The notes beneath the pieces are model-generated. The model saw only the letters and a list, made by a program, of their open reading frames with translations. It did no database searches and was not told the DNA's origin. A stretch of 64,000 nt of DNA from Nitrospira lenta (GTDB taxonomy: Bacteria > Nitrospirota > Nitrospiria > Nitrospirales > Nitrospiraceae), in contig NZ_OUNR01000017.1 of NCBI RefSeq assembly GCF_900403705.1, positions 347,492-411,491 on the forward strand, given 5' to 3'. Positions 35,666-43,768 of the stretch are shown in pieces. How positions within the stretch are numbered: position 1 is the first letter of the stretch; every line of letters starts with the position of its first letter. The position numbers were made by a program, and so were the translations under genes.

Positions 35666-36279
35666 CCGCCCTGCGACCGGTCCAGCGCCTCTCGCTCGGG
35701 ACAGCCGTACTGGTTCTGACCAGCATCCTCTGCCTAAGTCGCGGGGCTGCCGTGGAATCAAGCCCCGCGCCCGCTCCGGTCTTCAATGAAAAAGAGTTTG
35801 TTGCCTATAAACAGAAAGGCCATGGCACCTTGTCAGGCCAAGTCTTCCTCGGAGCCTCGTCGGGGAAAGCCGTCACACAAGCCGGTGTGCCAGTTCATTT
35901 GATTCCAGTGACGAAATACACCCGCTATTGGTTCGACCATAGCGTAAAGACAACCGCCTGTCCGCCACCGGGTGATCCAGCGACAACTAATAGCACACCA
36001 ACGTCACCCCAACCCTTGCACTGCGCCCAGGAGGCAGTACGCCAACTGGAGATGGACAAACGCCTTCTCCCCTATCTCCGCACCACCAGAGCCAATCCAA
36101 CCGGCCACTTCTGGTTCACCAAGATTCCGGCAGGGCGCTATTACATCGTCAGCGCGATTGAGGGCAGCTCACAAAAAGAGGACGGACCAGCAGGAATTGC
36201 ATGGCTGAACATAGAACTTGAAGCAGGAGAAAAAGCGACCAACCTCGTCATCACCGACTGCAAAAGCACCCTCTGTTAA
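35662..36279 (+). CDS. Secreted protein with beta-sandwich-like domain
   Basis: It overlaps the FTR gene stop codon as ATGA. The 205-residue product has a signal peptide (LGTAVLVLTSILCLSRGAAV). The rest resembles carboxypeptidase regulatory-like or transthyretin-like beta folds: LSGQVFLGASSGKAVTQAGV, PTGHFWFTKIPAGRYYIVSA and AWLNIELEAGEKATNLVI. It contains Cys residues (CPPPGD, HCAQEA, CKSTLC) able to form disulphides. Function unknown; perhaps an envelope partner of FTR-linked redox control, though that is inference from overlap only. Confidence 0.7.
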   Translation: MTALRPVQRLSLGTAVLVLTSILCLSRGAAVESSPAPAPVFNEKEFVAYKQKGHGTLSGQVFLGASSGKAVTQAGVPVHLIPVTKYTRYWFDHSVKTTACPPPGDPATTNSTPTSPQPLHCAQEAVRQLEMDKRLLPYLRTTRANPTGHFWFTKIPAGRYYIVSAIEGSSQKEDGPAGIAWLNIELEAGEKATNLVITDCKSTLC

Positions 36280-36320
36280 CCGAATCCCTCCTTTTAGGAC
36301 TTCTACTGCGATTGGTTTCA

Positions 36321-36337
36321 CTGCGCGCATTGAGCGA
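36321..36337 (+). repeat. Solitary copy of the palindromic-element core motif
   Basis: CTGCGCGCATTGAGCGA matches the left-hand core of the elements downstream. The preceding bases ATTGGTTTCA resemble those before the next copy (GTTGTTTCTA). No matching inverted arm was found, so this is probably a truncated element. Confidence 0.5.
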
Positions 36338-36371
36338 CCATTCTCCTCACTCACTATAGGCCTGGGCATGG

Positions 36372-36490
36372 GGGTTGTTTCTATTGCGCGCATCCAACGA
36401 GGGCCAGGTCCGTTCTCACCCGCCCGCCCTCGCGGCGCCGAGACGCCCACTCCCCCTAGGCCGCGCGTTGGGCGAGCACGGAAATAACCC
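36372..36490. repeat. Palindromic element C
   Basis: About 119 bp. Short terminal arms GGGTTGTTTC (36372-36381) and GAAATAACCC (36481-36490) match at nine of ten positions. Left core TATTGCGCGCATCCAACGA at about 36382-36400, right core GCGCGTTGGGCGAGCACGG near 36463-36481. It lies within 210 bp of the secreted-protein stop codon, beside element A. Confidence 0.6.
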
Positions 36491-36527
36491 AACTACCCTA
36501 CCTCCGACTCTTCTTCTCTACCACCCA

Positions 36528-36622
36528 TAGGACGGATCGGTGAGTCTCTGGCTGCGCGCGTTGTCCGAGCACAGTCTGATCGTGCGCGGACAGCGAGCAA
36601 GGAGACTCACCGATCCGTCCTA
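36528..36622. repeat. Palindromic element A
   Basis: 95 bp. Perfect 21-base inverted arms at 36528-36548 and 36602-36622. Interior of 53 bases has left core CTGCGCGCGTTGTCCGAGCA and right core TGCGCGGACAGCGAGCAAGG, which themselves pair (10 of 11 positions in TGTCCGAGCAC). The whole forms one long imperfect hairpin. It ends just after the neighbouring lipoprotein gene. Confidence 0.8.
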
Positions 36623-36630
36623 CTCACCCC

Positions 36631-37065
36631 TCACTCCCATCCGCTGACGTCGTAGCCCCTGCCAATGAGACAGTGCACGACAGAGTCGGCATAGGCCGGG
36701 TCAGGATCCGCCGGTTTGTATGCGCCGGCGGCTAGGCCGCCGATGAAACCCAAGCCGCCACCAACCGCCGCGCCGATCGCCACACCCACGCCGCCTCCGA
36801 TCAACCCGGCTGAAGCTCCACCGACGCCCCCGATGATCAACCCCAACACCCCGCCGCTGGCGATACTCCCCGTGCGGTTCACACCGGCTTTCAACCCGGC
36901 CCGCTCGGCTTTGTCCTGGCAGGCGGCAATATCCTGTTCCGCCCCTTCCCTCCCGTTCAATTGCAGATGCTTGTTCGAGCGCAACACCGGCCCCGGCGCC
37001 GTACAAGCTCCAAGACTAAGCAGCAGTAAAACAGCGACGATGCGGCACATCGATTGATTCAGCAC
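36631..37065 (-). CDS. Glycine-zipper lipoprotein (paralogue 2)
   Basis: The GTG start at 37065 lies eight bases after GGAGGA; an ATG at 37050 is the other option. Product about 144 residues with lipobox LSLGAC, a Lys/Asp-rich region (LQLNGREGAEQDIAACQDKA), then a glycine-zipper membrane stretch of GG/GxxxG repeats (GGVLGLIIGGVGGASAGLIG) and a C-terminal cysteine segment SVVHCLIGRGYDVSGW. Close relative of the gene at 37232-37666: both share the order lipobox, LQ...DIxACxxxAE, zipper, CLxxxGYxVxGW. Function unknown; such proteins associate with the outer membrane. Confidence 0.75.
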   Translation of the reverse strand: MLNQSMCRIVAVLLLLSLGACTAPGPVLRSNKHLQLNGREGAEQDIAACQDKAERAGLKAGVNRTGSIASGGVLGLIIGGVGGASAGLIGGGVGVAIGAAVGGGLGFIGGLAAGAYKPADPDPAYADSVVHCLIGRGYDVSGWE

Positions 37066-37103
37066 GACGTTGCTCCTCCGATCATCTTCTCTCAAATTAC
37101 CAG

Positions 37104-37222
37104 CCGATCACCTTGGTCAATGCGCCACTGCGCGCATCGATCGGCCACCGCCCTCAATTGAACATTTGATTGCGTCTTGCGTGGGCGGTCAGCGAGCACA
37201 GCGCATTGACCAAGGTGATTGG
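37104..37222. repeat. Palindromic element B
   Basis: 119 bp. Arms 37104-37125 and 37201-37222 are inverted over 22 bases with a single transition mismatch. Left core CTGCGCGCATCGATCGGCC, right core TGCGTGGGCGGTCAGCGAG. Inner ACCGCCC and GGGCGGT pair as well. It lies between two paralogous glycine-zipper genes, partly explaining the spacing, and its arm sequence is unlike that of A. Confidence 0.8.
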
Positions 37223-37231
37223 CACTCCCCC

Positions 37232-37666
37232 TCACTGCCATCCCGTCACTTCATATCCCTTGTCTTGCAAACACCGATTCACGAAATTCGCGTAGGCCTG
37301 ATTCGGCTGTGGGGAACCCGCGAACGCATAAAAAATTCCTGTGAGGAGGCCCCAGACCGCGCCGCTCGCCGCGCCAATGAGCGACCCACTCCCGGCTGCA
37401 CCGGAAATCGCGCCTCCGACTGCGCCGCTCGCGGCACCCACACCCGCTCCGACCGCCGTGCTCGTCGCAACCCGGCTTCCCTTTCCGCTCGCCTCTTCGG
37501 CGCCGGCAGACTCAGCCAGTTGTTTGCACGCCTCGATGTCCTGCGCGGCGACGTCCTTGCCGACCGACTGCAAGTGCGCATTGGGGTACAAGACCGGCTT
37601 CGCGCCCGAACAGGCCGACGCCGCCATACAGAGCGCACCCACGACCGCCATGCCCCATCTGTTCAT
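37232..37666 (-). CDS. Glycine-zipper lipoprotein (paralogue 1)
   Basis: The ATG at 37666 overlaps the stop codon of the upstream DUF167 gene as TGATG, with GGTGG close by. About 144 residues: lipobox CMAASAC, then LQSVGKDVAAQDIEACKQLAE, a glycine zipper (GVGAASGAVGGAISGAAG), and the C-terminal segment CLQDKGYEVTGWQ. The paralogue at 36631-37065 lies just downstream, separated by palindromic element B, so this is a tandem duplication. Confidence 0.75.
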   Translation of the reverse strand: MNRWGMAVVGALCMAASACSGAKPVLYPNAHLQSVGKDVAAQDIEACKQLAESAGAEEASGKGSRVATSTAVGAGVGAASGAVGGAISGAAGSGSLIGAASGAVWGLLTGIFYAFAGSPQPNQAYANFVNRCLQDKGYEVTGWQ

Positions 37667-37983
37667 CAGACCACCGGTCCTTTTGCTGCGGTCAGGCCCA
37701 GTCTCGCCAGCACCTCCGCCGCATGCAGCGTCGTGCACAGCACCCGTTTATGCCGCCCCACGGCCCCGGCCTGAATCGCCAGCGTGGACGGAGGTACCTT
37801 GAGCTGCGCCGCGAGAAACGCGAGCAAGGCGTCGTTCGCACGGCCATCAATCGGCGGCGCCGCGACACGAACCTTGAGCGCATCACCGTGCAGACCGACA
37901 CACTCGGATTTCGAGGCTTTGGGTTGGACCTGAATCGTGATGATCGCGCCGCCTTTAGTATCCTGCACAATCGGATGCGTCAT
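37666..37983 (-). CDS. DUF167/YggU family protein
   Basis: A 105-residue protein with the YggU beta-alpha fold: IITIQVQPKASKSECVGLHG, LKVRVAAPPIDGRANDALLAF and the basic tail. The family is widespread and of unknown function, possibly nucleic acid binding. It follows the CbbQ gene by 29 bases and is coupled with the glycine-zipper gene by TGATG overlap. Confidence 0.85.
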   Translation of the reverse strand: MTHPIVQDTKGGAIITIQVQPKASKSECVGLHGDALKVRVAAPPIDGRANDALLAFLAAQLKVPPSTLAIQAGAVGRHKRVLCTTLHAAEVLARLGLTAAKGPVV

Positions 37984-38012
37984 GCACGTATGGAATCGCG
38001 ACTCGGCGTGGA

Positions 38013-38831
38013 CTAGAAAATGGCCTTGACCAGTTCATGAATACTGCGCTGCATATCCCCGTCATCGGTGATGGGACGGGCAATGGCCACGTCGCAGGCC
38101 TGATCGGCCGCGACCCCTTGCCTAATGAGCGTCCCGGCATAGATGAGCAACCGAGTACTCACACCCTCTTCCAGCCCATGGTTCTTGAGGTTGCGGACTT
38201 TGCCGCCGAGCTTCACCAGCTTCTCGGCGAGGTCACGGCTCACACCGGCCTCTCGCTCCACCACGGTCGTTTCGACGACGGGGGAGGGATAGTCGAACTC
38301 GATCGCCATGAATCGCTGCTTGGTGCTTTGCTTCAAATCCTTGAGCACGCTTTGATAGCCGGGGTTGTAGGAGATCACCAGCATAAAGTCATCCGCCGCC
38401 TCGATGATCTGCCCCTTCTTCTCGATCGGCAGCACGCGACGATCGTCGCTGAGCGGATGGATGATCACGGTGGTGTCTTTCCGCGCTTCGACCACTTCGT
38501 CGAGATACACAATCGCCCCGTGCTTCACGCCGACGGTCAAGGGACCGTCCATCCACACGGTCTCCTGCCCCTTCAGCAAATAGCGGCCCACCAGATCGGA
38601 TGCGGTGAGATCTTCATGACAGGCGACGGTAATCAACGGACGGCCCAGCTTGTGCGCCATGTGTTGCACAAATCGGGTCTTCCCGCACCCGGTCGGCCCC
38701 TTCAGCATCACCGGCATTTTGCTCTTGGCGGCAATCGTGAACAAACCGACTTCGCCGCGCACTTCGGCGTAAAACGGTTCCCGCTCAATACGAAAGGCCT
38801 GAATATCGAGTTCGCATCCTGACTGGCTCAT
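38013..38831 (-). CDS. cbbQ: CbbQ/NirQ/NorQ-type AAA+ ATPase (MoxR family)
   Basis: Start ATG 38831 (MSQSGCELD). The 272-residue AAA protein has Walker A ([12 protein letters not shown]), sensor and arginine regions typical of the GvpN/NorQ subgroup, [32 protein letters not shown] and the C-terminal helical lid. It works with VWA proteins (NorD/CbbO) as an activator of metalloenzymes such as Rubisco or nitric oxide reductase. The likely partner NorD lies about 3 kb away, with FTR and lipoprotein genes on the other strand in between. The client enzyme is not in the window. Symbol is by family resemblance. Confidence 0.88.
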   Translation of the reverse strand: MSQSGCELDIQAFRIEREPFYAEVRGEVGLFTIAAKSKMPVMLKGPTGCGKTRFVQHMAHKLGRPLITVACHEDLTASDLVGRYLLKGQETVWMDGPLTVGVKHGAIVYLDEVVEARKDTTVIIHPLSDDRRVLPIEKKGQIIEAADDFMLVISYNPGYQSVLKDLKQSTKQRFMAIEFDYPSPVVETTVVEREAGVSRDLAEKLVKLGGKVRNLKNHGLEEGVSTRLLIYAGTLIRQGVAADQACDVAIARPITDDGDMQRSIHELVKAIF

Positions 38832-38924
38832 ACCTGTTCCATCCTGCGGTGAAGTATTTTGGGGCACGATAAACGGAACCAAGGGGGAAGATCAAGCCGA
38901 TCGGCGAGAGATCAGGCCGTCTGG

Positions 38925-41900
38925 CTACGCGACCTTGACACCATCCAGGACTTCACGGACTTTCTGCACCAAGACGTTCGGGGTAAACGGTTTCTGAAGA
39001 AACGCGGTGTCCCGTTTGATCCCGCCTTGCGCAAAGACGGGATGATCGGGATAGCCCGACATATACAGCACTTTGATTTCAGGCCGGACCGACGTGAGCT
39101 TTTCAGCGACTTCCGGACCGCTCATCTGCGGCATCACCACATCGGTCAACAAGAGATGAATCGGGCCGAGATGCCGCGTGCCGGTCAGCAAGGCTTCGAT
39201 GCCGTGCCGGGCCTCCAGCACCGTATAGCCATGCAGCCGCAACGTCTCATGGACCAACCCCCTCACCGCCGGCTCATCCTCGACAAGGAGAATCGTTTCG
39301 CGTCCATGCACGCGATCGGCATTCGCAGGAACCGCCTGGCCGCTCTGCGCCACCCCATCCACTCGCGGGAAGAAAATCTTAAACGTCGTTCCTTTATCGA
39401 TCTTGCTCTCGACCCCGATCGTACCGCCGCTTTGTTTCACGATGCCATAGACCGTCGACAAACCTAACCCGGTGCCTTTGCCCTTCGCCTTCGTGGTGAA
39501 AAAAGGCTCGAAGAGATGCGACTGCGTCTCCTCACTCATTCCCTGCCCGGTATCCTTGACGGCCAGGAGCACATAGTCGCCGGATTCGAGTGGCATCGTC
39601 TCCCGGCGCGGCCCCTTGCCGATCGAGACATTCCGCGTTTCGACGGTCAACCGGCCTCCGGTCGGCATCGCATCGCGGGCATTCACCGCCAGATTCATCA
39701 CAATTTGTTCGATCTGTCCCGGATCAGCCTTGATGGCCCCTAAACTTTGATCCAGCTCCGAACACAACTCAATGATATCCTCGCCCAACAGACGCCGCAG
39801 CATCCCATCCATATTCGTGACAATCGCATTCAGATCGACCACTTTCGTCGCGACAAACTGGCGGCGGCTGAACGCCAGCAGCTGACTCGTGAGGCCGGCC
39901 GCACGGTCTGCGGCTTTCTTGACCTCTTCCATTTCGCGCTTGGCCGGATCGCCGGCTGCCAGCCGGCCCAGGATCAATTCGCTGTACCCTCGAATCACCG
40001 TCAGCAGATTGTTGAAGTCATGCGCGACGCCACCGGCGAGCCGTCCCACCGCTTCCATCTTCTGCGACTGCCGGAGTTGCGCCTCGGTCTGTTGCAGCGC
40101 GTCTTCAGCCTTGGTGCGCTCGCCGAACTGGCCGATCTTCAATCCGATATCCGTGACCATTTTCAACAGCTCGTCATCCGGTTCCCGCACATACCGGCTG
40201 AAGAACTCAATGACGCCTTCGATCTCGCCCGCGACTCGAATCGGGAACCCAAAACCGCCATGCAGCCCGACCTGCGCCGCCACATCGGCCCGAAGGAATT
40301 GAGAGTCGAGCGCCACATCCACGATCCAACAGGGCTGACCGCTGGCCCAAATCCGTCCCGGCAATCCTTCCCCCGACGCAAACGACTGGTGCCATGCCGC
40401 CAAAGCAAAGGCATCGCCCTGAAACGTCGGCGCCTGCCATTGATCCAAACAGCGCAGCACGCCGGTCTGCTTATCAAACCGCCAAAACACCCCGAGGTCC
40501 CATTCCAGGCTTTCGCCGACCGCCTGCACGATCTTCGGAACGGCTTCTTCCAGTGTCGAGGACTCGGATAAAACCCGGGTCACCGCATATTGCGACGCCA
40601 ACCGCCGCTCGGCCTTCCGCCGATCGGTGATATCGCGCACAAACGCGCTGAAAATATAGGCCTCGCCGATCCGGGCCGGAGACACGGACAACTCCACCGG
40701 GAACTCCCGGCCGTCATGATGCCGCGCCGTGATTTCGATTCGGCGATTGAGAATCGGCCCGACGCCGGTCCGGAGAAACTCCCGAAGCCCGTGGTTATGC
40801 GCCGCGCGATCTCGTTCGGGGATCACTGTTTCAGACAGGATCCGCCCCAGGACTTCGTCGCGAGACCAACCGAAAATCGCCGCCGCCTGGGCATTCCAAT
40901 CGGTAATGACACCCGCCGCGTCGATGGTAATCACCCCATCCAGCGCCGTATCGACAATGGCGCGATTGCGCTCCTGGCTCTGGAGCAGTGCGGCTTCGGC
41001 CGCACGCGCCCAGGCACTTTCTTGTTGGGCTTGGCGATACTCCGCCCGCAGCCGCACCGTCGACCACAACAGCAACACCAGGAGCGGGAACCAGATGACC
41101 AGCGCCGCACCGCCGACCTTCCAGAGCACGACGGAGCGTATCGGCGCCAGAATCGCGTCGCGGTCGATCCGCACCAGCACCGTCCATCCCAGGCCGGGAA
41201 ATTCTCCGTAGCCCGTCGTCACCGCGTAACCCGTCACGACCTGCACCCGCCGGCGAAGATGCTCTTCGATCACATAGCCCGGCTCTCCCGCCTGACTTAG
41301 CTTCACGGAGGGAAGCCCCATTTCGAGCAGATTGATCTTCTCGTGTACCGGCACCCTCGAATCGACGAACACCTCGCCGGACTTCGTGAGCATCTGATAT
41401 TCGACCGCGCCGCCAAACCCTTCGCGCCGTTGCAGCGACCGAATAGTCCGCGTCGTGACGTCCTCTAATACCGGCACCGCCACCCGCGTCGTGATCACCC
41501 CTAAGAACGTTCCTTCGGCATCAAGAATTGGCGCCGTAAAGGCCACCGTTTCCACGCCCTCATCGATCTCATGTCTCGACACATCCCCCATCAGGACCCG
41601 CCGGGACTCATGCGCACCTCGAAACCACTCGCTCTGGCTGAAATCTTTTCCAACCAGGACGTCGTCGGTTGAGGCGATCATCACGCCCTGCTGGTCCGTG
41701 ACGCCCAGCCAGAAATACATCGGCGCATAGGCGGTCTTCATCCAGGCAAGATAGCTGGCCAGATAGGGTCGGTCCGATGACCGCAGGGCGAACGCGCGAG
41801 CCATCATCTTCACATCGCCGTACCGCTCAAACAACAACCGGTCCAGCTTGTCCGTCACTTCCGCCGCCGCGAGCGTCAACTGTTCTCCCGAGGCCCACAC

Positions 41901-42035
41901 CAACCGCCGCTCGACATACCGCAGCAACACCGCCCCGATGCCCAGCGCGAGGATCGTGACCAAGACGATCAGAAACGGAAGCCATCCGTAACGGCGTGAA
42001 GACTGCGCAAGCGGTGAGGCAACGGGAAAACTCAT
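38925..42035 (-). CDS. Hybrid sensor histidine kinase (dCache-PAS-GAF-HisKA-HATPase-REC)
   Basis: ATG 42035 overlaps the stop codon of the upstream gene as ATGA; the frame start 42059 is not used. About 1036 residues. Order: membrane helix (about 20-42), extracellular dCache sensor, second helix (about 310-333), PAS (AIVDTALDGVITIDAAGVI), GAF, HisKA with H-box (AGGVAHDFNNLLTVIRGY), HATPase (NLAVNARDAMPTGG, DTGQGMSEE, GLGLSTVYGIV) and C-terminal REC (LLVEDEPAVRG, LLTDVVMPQMSGPE). It autophosphorylates and passes phosphate to its own receiver. Coupling with the acetyltransferase fusion suggests a shared signal. Confidence 0.93.
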   Translation of the reverse strand: MSFPVASPLAQSSRRYGWLPFLIVLVTILALGIGAVLLRYVERRLVWASGEQLTLAAAEVTDKLDRLLFERYGDVKMMARAFALRSSDRPYLASYLAWMKTAYAPMYFWLGVTDQQGVMIASTDDVLVGKDFSQSEWFRGAHESRRVLMGDVSRHEIDEGVETVAFTAPILDAEGTFLGVITTRVAVPVLEDVTTRTIRSLQRREGFGGAVEYQMLTKSGEVFVDSRVPVHEKINLLEMGLPSVKLSQAGEPGYVIEEHLRRRVQVVTGYAVTTGYGEFPGLGWTVLVRIDRDAILAPIRSVVLWKVGGAALVIWFPLLVLLLWSTVRLRAEYRQAQQESAWARAAEAALLQSQERNRAIVDTALDGVITIDAAGVITDWNAQAAAIFGWSRDEVLGRILSETVIPERDRAAHNHGLREFLRTGVGPILNRRIEITARHHDGREFPVELSVSPARIGEAYIFSAFVRDITDRRKAERRLASQYAVTRVLSESSTLEEAVPKIVQAVGESLEWDLGVFWRFDKQTGVLRCLDQWQAPTFQGDAFALAAWHQSFASGEGLPGRIWASGQPCWIVDVALDSQFLRADVAAQVGLHGGFGFPIRVAGEIEGVIEFFSRYVREPDDELLKMVTDIGLKIGQFGERTKAEDALQQTEAQLRQSQKMEAVGRLAGGVAHDFNNLLTVIRGYSELILGRLAAGDPAKREMEEVKKAADRAAGLTSQLLAFSRRQFVATKVVDLNAIVTNMDGMLRRLLGEDIIELCSELDQSLGAIKADPGQIEQIVMNLAVNARDAMPTGGRLTVETRNVSIGKGPRRETMPLESGDYVLLAVKDTGQGMSEETQSHLFEPFFTTKAKGKGTGLGLSTVYGIVKQSGGTIGVESKIDKGTTFKIFFPRVDGVAQSGQAVPANADRVHGRETILLVEDEPAVRGLVHETLRLHGYTVLEARHGIEALLTGTRHLGPIHLLLTDVVMPQMSGPEVAEKLTSVRPEIKVLYMSGYPDHPVFAQGGIKRDTAFLQKPFTPNVLVQKVREVLDGVKVA

Positions 42036-43498
42036 GGCTGCAACGGACTCGCTATCCAACTTTTAATTGTGGCCACTGGATGGTACGCCTGCTTGGCGGC
42101 TCGGAGACCGGGAAGGCCGGCATCATCCATGGCATTGATATATTCGGCGCCACCGCAGCGCGCGGCGCGGCAGGTCTCACGAAACACATACTGCGCCAAG
42201 CCGGGCATGGATCGGTCGGCGACTTCGACCAGCACCGCAAACGTCTCGGGCGCCAGCCAGTAGCCGAACGTATAGCCCACCACTCGATCCTCCGCACAGG
42301 CCACGGTGCCGGCAAGACCCAGCCGATCACCCACCGCCCAAATGAGTTCATGCGCCGCGTCGGCATCCTCTAGCAGGAACTGACCCATCGTATCCAGCGT
42401 TCCTTCTCGTTTCTGCGACACCCATCGACGGAACAGGTCACGGCACGCGGGCTGATCGGCCTCCGTATATGGACGGAGTGTCACCGACGCGGCCCGTTCA
42501 ATCCGATTACAGAGCGCGCGTTGCGACTTATAGGAATCTCCAGCCAGCTGCGCCAGCGAGTCGGCCCGGTATAGATAGTCCGGGAATTTGTCCGACCATT
42601 GCAGAGGGCTGCCGGCAAGATCACGCTTCTGACGGTCCGTGACGTTCTCGATCCGGCTGACCGAAGAACCGTGATTCCATCGATGCAAATCGGCTAGCCC
42701 CTCTCCCACCGATTCTTCCAGCGATCGTGCCCCAAGCGGGGGCACCGGCATAAACCAGCCATCGGGAGAATGGGCGAACAGGAAGAATACACCGTCCCGC
42801 TCCATCCACCAATAGGACAATGTCGTCGCCCATATATAGTGATACACAAACGCGTAGGCCGCTAGTGCCTCATGGCCCGGACATTCGGACCGCTCCAACG
42901 CCTGCTTCATCCGGGGCGCATCCTCCAGCCGCAGCGGACGGAGACGCGGATCCGGCTGATGGAGACGGAGACGGTCCGTCAATTCCGGCAGCGCGGCAAG
43001 CACAATCACATCCTCTTGAAACCGGCCGATTAAACGCGGATTGTTCGCCAGCATCCGCAGCGTCGTCTCCCGCTGAAGGAGCGCTTGAACCAACCCGGCA
43101 TGCCGGTGAATTTCTGCGGGAACGGCCTCCCGCATGAAAGGGCACTTGGTATCCCAGCCTAATTCGACCGCGGTGCCATCCTCACTCCACATCAGCGCCA
43201 ACGGATAGAGCTGGCAATCGAACGGCCTGTGAGCATAGATGCCGCAGCGTGACGTCGCCGGATCGAAGGCCGGACACAGGTAGCCATCGCTTTGTGAATC
43301 TTTGACCAGGGCAATTTGAGATCCGACGGGGTCCGAAAACAGCGCGGGCGACAGGCCCTGCGCTACCGCAGCCTCGATTTCATTCCGCGTAAAGTAGGGG
43401 CGAAGAAAACTATCCGACTCGGGAAATCGGCAACAGACATCACATTGCACACACACGGAACCGGGAACGAATTGCGGCAGTGGATCGGACAGGCTCAC
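42032..43498 (-). CDS. Fusion: YkgJ-type Cys-rich domain plus acetyltransferase/DUF2156-like domains
   Basis: A 488-residue protein. N-terminus (about 1-130): Cys-rich YkgJ-type metal-binding domain with CVQCDVCCRFP, later RCGIYAHRPFDCQLYPL and KCPFM, i.e. a CxxCxxCC-like pattern. The middle (about 185-310) and C-terminus (about 340-480) have two acyltransferase-like modules: LAAYAFVYHYIWATTLSYWW and the GNAT/DUF2156-like AGTVACAEDRVVGYTFGYWL with MPGLAQYVFRETCRAARCGG. YkgJ proteins bind Fe-S or zinc and this joining with a transferase is not one I recognise. It is coupled to the hybrid kinase. Confidence 0.75.
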   Translation of the reverse strand: MSLSDPLPQFVPGSVCVQCDVCCRFPESDSFLRPYFTRNEIEAAVAQGLSPALFSDPVGSQIALVKDSQSDGYLCPAFDPATSRCGIYAHRPFDCQLYPLALMWSEDGTAVELGWDTKCPFMREAVPAEIHRHAGLVQALLQRETTLRMLANNPRLIGRFQEDVIVLAALPELTDRLRLHQPDPRLRPLRLEDAPRMKQALERSECPGHEALAAYAFVYHYIWATTLSYWWMERDGVFFLFAHSPDGWFMPVPPLGARSLEESVGEGLADLHRWNHGSSVSRIENVTDRQKRDLAGSPLQWSDKFPDYLYRADSLAQLAGDSYKSQRALCNRIERAASVTLRPYTEADQPACRDLFRRWVSQKREGTLDTMGQFLLEDADAAHELIWAVGDRLGLAGTVACAEDRVVGYTFGYWLAPETFAVLVEVADRSMPGLAQYVFRETCRAARCGGAEYINAMDDAGLPGLRAAKQAYHPVATIKSWIASPLQP

Positions 43499-43561
43499 GT
43501 GCGATTTGGACTCCAGCTATTCACGCGTCATGACGGCCCCACCGTACTACGCTGCATACTA

Positions 43562-43579
43562 CGATGGGCTCGCCCATCG
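43562..43579. promoter_or_regulatory. Short palindrome in a 270-base intergenic region
   Basis: CGATGGGC and GCCCATCG arms separated by two bases. It lies in the intergenic DNA between the divergent YkgJ-fusion and ATP-grasp-like genes (43499-43768), where a TTGACA also occurs at about 43722 without a convincing -10. Operator or hairpin, unassigned. Confidence 0.25.
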
Positions 43580-43768
43580 AGCAAGGAGCGATCACTCATC
43601 CGCACCGTCCCTCGCCCTCTCCGAATGTTCTGCGTCCATGCTTTATCGCCAGCTATAGGCCGCCGCGGCCCAAACACCCCTTGTCCGTCCCTGCCCCACA
43701 TGGTAGCATTCGCGCACACATCCTTGACATTCTGAGACTCGCACAACGCCCCACGAAGGAAGCGTCCT

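Noticed and set aside
36528..36622. Element A as a simple transcription terminator
   Set aside because: No uridine tract, length and interior motif are shared with other elements, so a mobile-type palindrome explains it better, although termination cannot be excluded.
36631..37222. CRISPR array
   Set aside because: Motif copies here are few, irregularly spaced and part of inverted structures; no evenly spaced direct repeats or cas genes are present in the window.
43722..43727. TTGACA as a promoter for the ATP-grasp-like gene
   Set aside because: No acceptable -10 box at 16-18 bases.
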